Source: Chloroflexota bacterium (lineage in GTDB: Bacteria > Chloroflexota > Dehalococcoidia > Dehalococcoidales > Fen-1064). Taken from it: a stretch of DNA of 11,778 nt. A program made the translations under genes and the position numbers. Location of the stretch: the NCBI GenBank assembly GCA_026389745.1, contig JAPLHG010000046.1:1-11778 (forward strand), given 5' to 3'. A model generated the notes under the pieces. The model did not search any database and was not told the origin of the DNA. It saw nothing but the letters and a program-made list of their open reading frames with translations. This document shows positions 5,998 through 11,778 of this stretch, piece by piece (the first letter of the stretch is position 1; every line of letters begins with the position of its first letter).

Positions 5998-7524
5998 ATG
6001 GACAAAGTAATTATATTCGATACGACATTAAGGGATGGAGAGCAAGCGGCAGGTGGAACACTCAACATCCAGGAAAAGCTGGAAATTGCACGGCAACTTG
6101 AGAAACTAGGGGTTGATGTCATCGAGGCTGGTTTTCCCATCGCTTCGCCGGGAGATTTTGAGGCGGTCAGCCTGATTTCTAAGGAAGTACGCCAACCAGT
6201 CATCTGCGCGCTAACCCACGCTAATGCGGCAGCTGTTGACCGTGCCGCCGAGGCAGTCAAGAAAGCGGCTCATCCGCGTATTCATGTCTTCCTCTCAGCT
6301 TCGGATATCCACCTTGTCTATCAGCTCAAAAAGAGCCGGCAGGAAATCCTGGAAATGGCATGCAATATGGTCGCTCGCTCTAAGAAGTACGTTGATGATA
6401 TCGAATTTTCGCCGATGGACGCCAGCCGTACTGACCCCGACTACATCTACCAGATTGTGGAGGAGGTTATCAAGTGTGGGGCTACCACTGTAAACATTCC
6501 TGATACCGTCGGCTATGCCATTCCCAGTGAGTTCGGCGACTTAATTAAAGGCATTTTCAAAAACGTGCCCAATGTCGGCAAGGTAGTCATTAGCGTTCAC
6601 TGCCACAACGACCTGGGGCTGGCAGTCGCCAATAGTCTGGAAGCCGTCAAACGAGGTGCCAAACAGGTAGAATGCACCATCAATGGCATTGGCGAGAGAG
6701 CAGGGAACGCCTCACTCGAGGAAATCGTGATGGCAATAAAAACCCGCAGTGATTTCTTTAGTAATCTCGCCACCAATATTGACAGTACACAGATTTACAA
6801 AACCAGTCGTCTCGTGAGCGAATTGACCGGGTTTATTGTCCAGCCCAATAAGGCAATTGTCGGAGCGAATGCCTTCCGCCATGAATCCGGCATTCATCAG
6901 GATGGTGTCATCAAAATAGCTAGGACATACGAAATTATGGACCCGAGGACAGTGGGTATCCCCGCCAGTAGTTTGGTACTGGGCAAACTGAGCGGGCGTC
7001 ATGCATTCAAAGAGAGACTAGCCGAGCTAGGTTACACTCTAGATGATACCGCTTTCCAGCGTGCCTTTACTGCTTTCATCGCCCTAGCTGATAAAAAGAG
7101 AGAGGTCACCGATAAGGATATTGAATCGCTGGTAGCAGAAGACAAACGTACCATTGCTGATGCCTATCATCTGGACCGCATACAGGTAACCTGTGGTGAC
7201 CGTGGCATACCCACTGCCGCCGTGAGATTGATTTCACCGGATGGCAAAACAATATCCGACGCCGCCATCGGGACAGGACCTGTGGATGCCGTCTGCGAAG
7301 CAATAGATAAAATCATCAAGATCCCGGATATCAAGCTCACTGAATTCACCGTGAATTCAGTGACCGAGGGGATTGATGCCATCGGAGAAGTGCTTATCAG
7401 AGTGGAGAGCAAAGGTATCACCTATACCGGACGGGGCGCTGATACGGATATTATTGTCGCCAGCGCCAAAGCCTATGTAAACGCCCTGAACCGTGTGGTT
7501 GCCGCCGGAAAAACAAAGAAATAG
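5998..7524 (+). CDS. leuA: 2-isopropylmalate synthase
   Basis: A 508-residue enzyme condensing acetyl-CoA with 2-oxoisovalerate, the first committed step to leucine. The N-terminal TIM barrel starts FDTTLRDGEQ (7-16) with Arg12 and Asp13, continues with VEAGFP-type IEAGFPIASPGD, has the metal-binding HCHNDLGL (His201, His203) and ends with GIGERAGNASLEE (Asn237). A linker with ANAFRHESGIHQDG follows. The C-terminal LeuA allosteric domain (about 365-505) would bind leucine for feedback inhibition. The motif after RDGEQ is AAGG and not the commoner SPG, but the two-domain length (about 510) and the leu neighbours support LeuA over homocitrate or citramalate synthase. The ribosome binding site is weak (AGGCAGGGTGGA, 5980-5991). 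The 72-base gap after ilvC shows no clear terminator. A 27-bp perfect palindrome lies in its 3' part (see findings). Confidence 0.93.
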   Translation: MDKVIIFDTTLRDGEQAAGGTLNIQEKLEIARQLEKLGVDVIEAGFPIASPGDFEAVSLISKEVRQPVICALTHANAAAVDRAAEAVKKAAHPRIHVFLSASDIHLVYQLKKSRQEILEMACNMVARSKKYVDDIEFSPMDASRTDPDYIYQIVEEVIKCGATTVNIPDTVGYAIPSEFGDLIKGIFKNVPNVGKVVISVHCHNDLGLAVANSLEAVKRGAKQVECTINGIGERAGNASLEEIVMAIKTRSDFFSNLATNIDSTQIYKTSRLVSELTGFIVQPNKAIVGANAFRHESGIHQDGVIKIARTYEIMDPRTVGIPASSLVLGKLSGRHAFKERLAELGYTLDDTAFQRAFTAFIALADKKREVTDKDIESLVAEDKRTIADAYHLDRIQVTCGDRGIPTAAVRLISPDGKTISDAAIGTGPVDAVCEAIDKIIKIPDIKLTEFTVNSVTEGIDAIGEVLIRVESKGITYTGRGADTDIIVASAKAYVNALNRVVAAGKTKK

Positions 7525-7540
7525 TCAGGGAGGTGTCTGA

Positions 7541-7940
7541 ATACCAGAGCAACTAGTAATGGTACTACGTCTTCTATTAGCGGCGGCTCTCGGCGCGATT
7601 ATCGGTTTTCATAGGGAAAGCGTTGGCAAGCCGGCGGGAACTAGGACTCTCGCTCTTATCAGCATTGGAGCGGCCATGTTCAGTGTGATTTCTTTATTGA
7701 GCTTTCCAGGAGCAGACCCCCGCCAGGATTGCGGCTGGAGTAGTTACCGGCATCGGCTTTCTAGGCGCCGGGGCAATCCTGCACCGCCAGGGTGGCATCG
7801 AGGGACTAACCACTGCCGCAACCATCTGGGTAGCAGCGGGAATTGGCTTGACGGCTGGTGCAGGCCTCTATATCATTGCTCCTGCGGTAACCGTCATAGC
7901 ATTGATTATTCTCTTCCTCCCGCACAAAGATATAAAGTAA
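7541..7940 (+). pseudogene. MgtC/SapB family membrane protein, frameshifted remnant
   Basis: From the ATG at 7559 the first frame reads VLRLLLAAALGAIIGFHRES and GKPAGTRTLALISIGAAMFSVISLLSFPGADP, the N-terminal signature of MgtC/SapB proteins. These are small integral membrane proteins linked to Mg2+ limitation and acid stress. The frame is lost in a run of five C at 7717-7721. One frame over, from 7722 to the TAA at 7938-7940, the rest is intact: ARIAAGVVTGIGFLGAGAIL, then EGLTTAATIWVAAGIGL and a final hydrophobic helix. One extra C explains the break. The likely original start is 7541, seven bases after AGGGAGG (7527-7533), giving IPEQLVMVLRLLL; that codon is now ATA, a second sign of decay. 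With both repaired the protein would be about 133 residues and four to five membrane helices. It sits between leuA and leuC with no evident link to leucine synthesis. The C-run could also be a sequencing error. Confidence 0.8.
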
Positions 7941-7970
7941 TTATCACAAACAAATAATAAGGAACATAAA

Positions 7971-9224
7971 ATGAATCTAGCTGAAAAAATCCTCGCCGCA
8001 CATTGTGAGAAAAAGGCAGTGACTCCAGGTGAGTTCATCAATGTTCAAACTGACCTCATCCTTTCTAATGACATCACGGCGCCTATTGCCATCAAAGAGT
8101 TCCGTAAAATCGGCGTCAAGAAGGTCTTTGACCCGAAGAAGATTGTGATGGTCGCTGACCATTTTGTGCCGAATAAGGATATCACCTCCGCCGAGCAGGT
8201 GAAATTGATGCGCGACTTCGCCTACGAGCAGGGCATCATGTACTACGATGTCGGGCAGATGGGCATCGAGCACTGCCTCCTACCGGAAAAAGGTTTAGTC
8301 TTACCCGGCGATGTCATCATCGGAGCAGATTCACATACCTGCACCTACGGAGCCGTGGGGGCTTTTGCCACCGGTATGGGCTCAACCGATATTGCCGCCG
8401 CTATGGCAACCGGCGATATCTGGATGAAAGTCCCTCCAATCATCAAATTCATTTATCATGGCAAACTGGGCAAGTGGGTTGGCGGAAAAGATTTGATTCT
8501 TTATACCATCGGGCAGATTGGCGTTGACGGCGCACTTTACGCCGCAATGGAATTCACCGGCGAAGCAATTGACAACCTGCCAATGGACGGAAGATTTACG
8601 ATGGCGAATATGGCAATAGAAGCCGGCGGGAAGGCAGGTATTTTCCATGTTGACCAGAATACACTAGATTATGTCAAGTTGCGTGCTAAACGACCCTACA
8701 AGGTTTATGAGCCAGACGCTAACGCCGAATACGCACAGGTGATTGAATACGATATCTCCAAAATGGAGCCGCAGGTATCTTTACCTCATTTACCATCTAA
8801 TGCTAAGCCAGTAAGTAAATTGGGCAAGATTGAAATTGACCAGTCGGTCATCGGCAGTTGTACTAATGGCAGAATCAGCGACCTCCGTATTGCCGCCGAG
8901 ATTCTGAAGGGCAAGAAAGTCCACCCGAAGGTACGCTGTATAGTTATCCCCGGCACCCAGCAGATTTATCTGGACGCGATGCATGAGGGTTTGATTGAAA
9001 TCTTTATCAATGCCGGCGCCGTGGTCAGCACCCCCACCTGCGGGCCCTGTCTGGGTGGGTATATGGGCATTCTGGCAGGCGGAGAAAAGGCTATTTCCAC
9101 CACCAACCGTAACTTCGTCGGCAGGATGGGGAGCACGAAATCCGAAGTTTATCTGGCGAATCCGGCGGTTGCCGCCGCCAGCGCCATTACAGGGAGAATT
9201 TCCAGCCCGGAAGAAATTAAATAA
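7971..9224 (+). CDS. leuC: 3-isopropylmalate dehydratase, large subunit
   Basis: A 417-residue aconitase-superfamily protein that binds a [4Fe-4S] cluster and, with LeuD, isomerises 2-isopropylmalate to 3-isopropylmalate. Cluster ligands are visible as Cys297 in IGSCTNGR and Cys357 and Cys360 in TCGPCLGG. SHTCTYG (121-127) and TGMGSTD are further family signatures. The length matches the short archaeal-like type (about 420) and not the 465-residue E. coli type. The same short type serves as citramalate/citraconate dehydratase in organisms that make isoleucine from citramalate, and the cimA start downstream makes a dual role likely. AAGGAA (7959-7964) lies 6 bases before the ATG. The separate small subunit leuD is 0.6 kb downstream, interrupted by a repeat and an unrelated gene. 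Homoaconitase is possible by homology but not supported by the context. Confidence 0.93.
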   Translation: MNLAEKILAAHCEKKAVTPGEFINVQTDLILSNDITAPIAIKEFRKIGVKKVFDPKKIVMVADHFVPNKDITSAEQVKLMRDFAYEQGIMYYDVGQMGIEHCLLPEKGLVLPGDVIIGADSHTCTYGAVGAFATGMGSTDIAAAMATGDIWMKVPPIIKFIYHGKLGKWVGGKDLILYTIGQIGVDGALYAAMEFTGEAIDNLPMDGRFTMANMAIEAGGKAGIFHVDQNTLDYVKLRAKRPYKVYEPDANAEYAQVIEYDISKMEPQVSLPHLPSNAKPVSKLGKIEIDQSVIGSCTNGRISDLRIAAEILKGKKVHPKVRCIVIPGTQQIYLDAMHEGLIEIFINAGAVVSTPTCGPCLGGYMGILAGGEKAISTTNRNFVGRMGSTKSEVYLANPAVAAASAITGRISSPEEIK

Positions 9225-9225
9225 G

Positions 9226-9334
9226 ATTGTCATTACGAGCGAAGGCGAAGTAATCTCAAGGAGCAAGAGTTGTCCCAACCCAGAGATTGCCACGGTCCGC
9301 CCTGACTTTGTCGGGACTCCCTCGCACTGACAAT
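9226..9334. repeat. Interspersed palindromic repeat, copy 1 (MITE-like)
   Basis: A 109-bp element filling most of the leuC to MGMT-like gap. Its ends ATTGTCA (9226-9232) and TGACAAT (9328-9334) are perfect inverted repeats, and the arms continue as imperfect complements: TACGAGCGAAG near the left end, CTCGCACTGA at the right, and AATCTC (9252-9257) against GAGATT (9283-9288) around the centre. The right arm carries an extra small hairpin, CCTGAC (9301-9306) with GTCGGG (9310-9315). A second copy lies at 11505-11607 in opposite orientation. The TCATTGCGAGCGAAGCGAAGC-like core resembles short palindromic repeats scattered in many bacterial genomes. No transposase is encoded. Confidence 0.82.
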
Positions 9335-9357
9335 TACATAGCGCAGGAGGGGCTCAA

Positions 9358-9834
9358 ATGGCAAAAAAGACAACCTGGACAGAAAAACTGAATAACGACC
9401 GGGGACTCCCCAGAGTACAAGAAGTCACCGATAAGATGTGCCAGTGCTGGGGCACTGGCACATTTGTCATTCCTGCTCCCAGAGAAGTAAATGAAATTAT
9501 GAGGCAGGTACCAAAGGGTAAACTTACAACCATCAACGAAATACGTAAGAAACTCGCCAATAAGCACGGCACCAGTATTGCCTGTCCTATCACCACGGGT
9601 ATTTTTGCATGGGTATCCGCCCATGCCGCTGAAGAAGCCTACGCCGCCGGCAAAAAGGATATTACACCATGGTGGCGTACTCTCAAGACTGGTGGAGAAT
9701 TAAATCCCAAATACCCGGGCGGGGCAGCGGAGCAAGCCGCCCGACTGATGTCAGAAGGACATACTATTCTACCGGGCAACGGCAAAAAGCCTCCCGCTGT
9801 CAAAGACTATGAGAAGAAGCCGGTGGAAGTATAG
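9358..9834 (+). CDS. MGMT / alkyltransferase-like family protein
   Basis: A 158-residue protein resembling the DNA-binding C-terminal domain of O6-methylguanine-DNA methyltransferases and alkyltransferase-like (ATL) proteins. The core VNEIMRQVPKGKLTTINEIRKKLA (44-67) corresponds to the family's MxxVPxGxVxTYxxIA helix-turn-helix entry, and TPWWRTLKTGGELNPKYPGG (103-122), then QAARLMSEGH, resembles its PxHRVI-xxxGxL-xxxGG-xxQxxxLxxEGV stretch. The usual PCHR active-site motif is not visible. The only nearby Cys is Cys76 in ACPITTGIF, where DNA-contacting residues would be, so methyltransferase activity is uncertain and an ATL-like or other DNA- or nucleotide-binding role is possible. An N-terminal extension has CQC (28-30). 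AGGAGGGG (9344-9351) gives a strong start. It lies between leuC and leuD, 34 bases before leuD. No role in leucine synthesis is known to me. A strong hairpin lies in its 5' coding part. Confidence 0.72.
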   Translation: MAKKTTWTEKLNNDRGLPRVQEVTDKMCQCWGTGTFVIPAPREVNEIMRQVPKGKLTTINEIRKKLANKHGTSIACPITTGIFAWVSAHAAEEAYAAGKKDITPWWRTLKTGGELNPKYPGGAAEQAARLMSEGHTILPGNGKKPPAVKDYEKKPVEV

Positions 9835-9868
9835 AGTTGAAAAGGAATCGAACTGAAAGGAGTCTCAC

Positions 9869-10393
9869 ATGTTAAAGGGTAAAGTGCATCAATACGGCGC
9901 TAATGTTGATACGGATGCTATCATCCCTGCGCGTTATCTGAATATTTCGGAGGCGGAACTGCTGACAAAGCACTGTATGGAAGATATTGACCTCGATTTC
10001 GTGAAAAGGGTCAAACCTGGTGATATAATTGTAGCGGATACCAACTTCGGCTGTGGGTCGTCAAGAGAGCATGCGCCGCTGGCAATCAAGACATCAGGTA
10101 TATCTTGCGTGATTGCGAAGAGCTTTGCGCGTATCTTCTTCCGTAATGCCATCAATATCGGCTTGCCCCTACTGGAAAGCGAAGCCGCTGTGGACGGCAT
10201 CTCCAATGGCAATATGGTGGAAGTCGACCTAGAAAAAGGAATTATCAAAAACCTGACGACAGGTAAGCAGTTCACTGCCAAACCCTACCCTGAATTTATG
10301 AGCCAACTGGTGAAAACCGGGGGATTGATTGAATACACCAGACAGAGAGTGGCAAGTAACAAATCGAATAGATTCTACGAACGGAGGAGTTAA
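9869..10393 (+). CDS. leuD: 3-isopropylmalate dehydratase, small subunit
   Basis: A 174-residue swivel-domain partner of LeuC. The start GKVHQYGANVDTDAIIPARYL (4-24) has the NVDTDAIIP family signature. HCMEDID (35-41) and FGCGSSREHAP (60-70) follow, the SREH segment carrying catalytic Ser and Arg as in the aconitase swivel domain. SFARIFFRNAINIGLPLLE then TGKQF complete the family pattern. The length fits the short LeuD type (about 160-170), matching the short LeuC. AAAGGAG (9856-9862) precedes the ATG by 6 bases. The end of the gene contains the ribosome binding site of leuB (CGGAGGAG, 10382-10389), and only 4 bases separate the two genes. With the citramalate pathway present it would also act in isoleucine synthesis. 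Confidence 0.94.
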   Translation: MLKGKVHQYGANVDTDAIIPARYLNISEAELLTKHCMEDIDLDFVKRVKPGDIIVADTNFGCGSSREHAPLAIKTSGISCVIAKSFARIFFRNAINIGLPLLESEAAVDGISNGNMVEVDLEKGIIKNLTTGKQFTAKPYPEFMSQLVKTGGLIEYTRQRVASNKSNRFYERRS

Positions 10394-10397
10394 ATAA

Positions 10398-11501
10398 GTG
10401 GCACAATTCAGAATCGTGGTTACTGCCGGAGATGGCATCGGGCCGGAAGTAGTTGATGAAGCGGTCAAGATCTTAAAGGTAATCGGCAAGAAATACGGAC
10501 ACACCTTTGACCTGCAGAATGAATTGATTGGCGGTGTGGCGATTGACGCTACCGGCGAGGCACTAACCAGAGAGACCCTCAACGAATGTATTAAGGCGGA
10601 TGCCGTCCTGCTGGGCGCTGTCGGCTCCCCCAAATATGATAATCCGCTCAATAAAGTCCGTCCTGAGGACGGTTTGCTGGCACTGCGTAAAGGGATGGGA
10701 CTATACGCTAACCTGCGCCCCGTCAAGGTACTGCCGATGCTGGCAGACAGTACCAATCTCAAGCCAGAGGTTATCAGGGGCGTAGATTTGATGGTAGTGC
10801 GTGAACTGACCGGCGGTTTGTATTTCGGGCGTCCAAAGAGACGCTACACCACCACACGCGGTCGCCGCGGTGTGGACTCGATGGTTTACTCCGAGCAGGA
10901 AATTGCCCGCATCGCCAAAGTTGGCTTTGAACTGGCAAGAAGTCGGGGCAAAAGACTGATGTCCGTGGATAAAGCCAATGTTCTCGAGACTTCTAGACTA
11001 TGGAGACAGGTCGTATCCGAGGTAGCTCAAGACTACCCCGATATTGAACTGGAGAACCAGCTTGTCGATTCCTGTGCTATGCGGCTGATTCAGAATCCCA
11101 GGTCTATTGATGTCATTGTTACCGAAAACACCTTCGGCGATATTCTCACCGACGAAGCCTCGATGCTGGCAGGCTCAATGGGGATGTTACCCTCCGCCAG
11201 TCTCGCCGGCACCCCTAAAGAAGGTGTGAAAGTTTCCGGGATGTACGAGCCAATCCACGGTAGTGCTCCAAAACGCGCCGGATTTAATATGGCAAACCCC
11301 ATCGCTACCATTCTGAGTGCGGCAATGATGCTCCGCTACTCACTAGCTCTATCGAAAGAAGCCAAGGCAGCCGAGGATGCGGTGCTCGCCGTGCTTAGCG
11401 ACGGCTACCGCACTTATGATATTATGTCGGAGGGGATGAAAAAGGTCGGTACCAAAGAAATGGGCGACTTCATCGCCGGGAGGGTCTGGAGACCGAATTA
11501 A
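10398..11501 (+). CDS. leuB: 3-isopropylmalate dehydrogenase
   Basis: A 367-residue NAD-dependent beta-decarboxylating dehydrogenase that oxidises 3-isopropylmalate to 2-oxoisocaproate. It starts at GTG (10398) with GGAGGAG 8 bases upstream; no ATG start is nearby. Motifs are AGDGIGPEVV (10-19), LLGAVGSPKYDN, LYANLRPVK, VVRELTGGLYFG, VDKANVLETSRLWR with Lys192, the Mg ligands Asp224 (VDSCAM), Asp248 and Asp252 (FGDILTDEAS), and YEPIHGSAP near the nucleotide site. GGLYFG plus the leu neighbours favour LeuB over isocitrate or tartrate dehydrogenase. The length is usual (about 355-370). In this cluster it should also oxidise 3-methylmalate to 2-oxobutanoate in the citramalate route. The last gene-proximal space before cimA (131 bases) holds the second repeat copy. 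Confidence 0.95.
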   Translation: MAQFRIVVTAGDGIGPEVVDEAVKILKVIGKKYGHTFDLQNELIGGVAIDATGEALTRETLNECIKADAVLLGAVGSPKYDNPLNKVRPEDGLLALRKGMGLYANLRPVKVLPMLADSTNLKPEVIRGVDLMVVRELTGGLYFGRPKRRYTTTRGRRGVDSMVYSEQEIARIAKVGFELARSRGKRLMSVDKANVLETSRLWRQVVSEVAQDYPDIELENQLVDSCAMRLIQNPRSIDVIVTENTFGDILTDEASMLAGSMGMLPSASLAGTPKEGVKVSGMYEPIHGSAPKRAGFNMANPIATILSAAMMLRYSLALSKEAKAAEDAVLAVLSDGYRTYDIMSEGMKKVGTKEMGDFIAGRVWRPN

Positions 11502-11504
11502 CAA

Positions 11505-11607
11505 CTGTCTTTGCGAGGAGTCCTGACAGGTCGGGACGATGTGACAATCTCCGAGTGGGGAGGTTCCCGCCTCCCAGAGATTGCCTCGCTTACGCTTGCA
11601 ATGACAG
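11505..11607. repeat. Interspersed palindromic repeat, copy 2 (opposite orientation)
   Basis: A 103-bp element between leuB and cimA. The ends CTGTC (11505-11509) and GACAG (11603-11607) are inverted repeats, the arms continue as TTTGCGAG against TTGCAA, and CAATCTC (11545-11551) faces GAGATTG (11577-11583) around a GC-rich centre. Here the long arm with the small hairpin (GTCCTGAC 11520-11527, GTCGGGAC 11530-11537, partly overlapping as a stem) is the left arm, whereas in copy 1 it is the right arm, so this copy is inverted. It lies 3 bases after the leuB stop and could fold in RNA and act as a processing or partial termination signal. Confidence 0.82.
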
Positions 11608-11632
11608 ATAAAAATATTTGTGAGGTCAGACA

Positions 11633-11778
11633 TTGTCTAAGATTTTTCTTTATGACACTACACTCAGAGACGGCTCGCAAAAAGAAGGCGTATCCTTTTC
11701 GGTCGTTGACAAACTAGAGATTGTCCAACGATTGGACGGTATAGGCATCCACTATATCGAAGGCGGCTGGCCGGGCTC
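11633..11778 (+). CDS. cimA: Citramalate synthase, N-terminal part (cut by window edge)
   Basis: Only 48 complete codons are present. The protein starts (TTG, 11633) SKIFLYDTTLRDGSQKEGVSFS-like and continues DKLEIVQRLDGIG and YIEGGWPGS. DTTLRDGSQ gives the HMGL/LeuA-family catalytic Arg-Asp, and EGGWPGS is the hallmark of the (R)-citramalate synthase subfamily (the CimA/TIGR00977 type), as against EAGFP in LeuA. The enzyme condenses pyruvate and acetyl-CoA to citramalate, giving a threonine-independent route to isoleucine. The TTG start has GAGGT (11622-11626) 6 bases upstream; no in-frame ATG lies nearby. It follows leuB and a repeat element. The shared LeuCDB steps in the same cluster support the call. 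The C-terminal regulatory domain is outside the window. Confidence 0.88.
   Translation, partial: MSKIFLYDTTLRDGSQKEGVSFSVVDKLEIVQRLDGIGIHYIEGGWPG

Noticed and set aside
9226..11607. CRISPR array or insertion sequence made of the two repeat copies
   Set aside because: There are only two copies 2.2 kb apart in opposite orientation, with long internal palindromy and no transposase or regular spacers; they fit a dispersed palindromic repeat.
11511..11717. Small plus-strand ORF covering the second repeat and the cimA start
   Set aside because: It runs through the palindromic repeat and then in the wrong frame of cimA. The conserved CimA sequence is in the frame starting at TTG 11633.

Overview
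This window reads as a branched-chain amino acid (ILV-Leu) biosynthesis gene cluster from a bacterium, most likely an anaerobic Chloroflexota of the Dehalococcoidia type. That placement is an inference from gene order (ilvD-ilvB-ilvN-ilvC-leuA-leuC-leuD-leuB-cimA), from the short LeuC/LeuD subunits, and from the mix of ATG, GTG and TTG starts. No marker gene in the window proves it. All genes are on the + strand.

Layout. Positions 1-712 hold the end of a tsaC/yrdC-type gene followed by rpiB. Positions 713-926 are a regulatory region. It contains a strong sigma-70-like promoter (761-789), a 17-codon leader peptide ORF (798-851) with the run Leu-Val-Leu-Ile-Ile, a possible antiterminator fold, and an intrinsic terminator (877-901) just before ilvD. 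Together these look like a ribosome-mediated attenuator for the whole operon. Then come ilvD (broken by a frameshift and loss of about six conserved residues), ilvB, ilvN, a second possible promoter, ilvC, leuA, a frameshifted mgtC/sapB-like remnant, leuC, a 109-bp palindromic repeat, an MGMT/ATL-like gene, leuD, leuB, a second copy of the repeat in opposite orientation, and the start of cimA at the right edge.

How the genes work together. CimA would make citramalate from pyruvate and acetyl-CoA. LeuC/LeuD/LeuB would convert this to 2-oxobutanoate, and would also convert 2-isopropylmalate (from LeuA) to the leucine precursor. IlvB/IlvN, IlvC and IlvD then build the valine, isoleucine and leucine keto-acid skeletons. 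No threonine deaminase (ilvA) or branched-chain aminotransferase (ilvE) is in the window.

The points most worth a second look are the apparently leaderless attenuator peptide, the split ilvD with an ATGA stop/start overlap, a ketol-acid reductoisomerase whose cofactor loop looks NADH-like, the two inverted copies of an interspersed palindromic repeat, and two perfect inverted repeats inside coding regions. The two frameshifts (ilvD, mgtC) could be real decay or sequence error. The sequence alone cannot decide.
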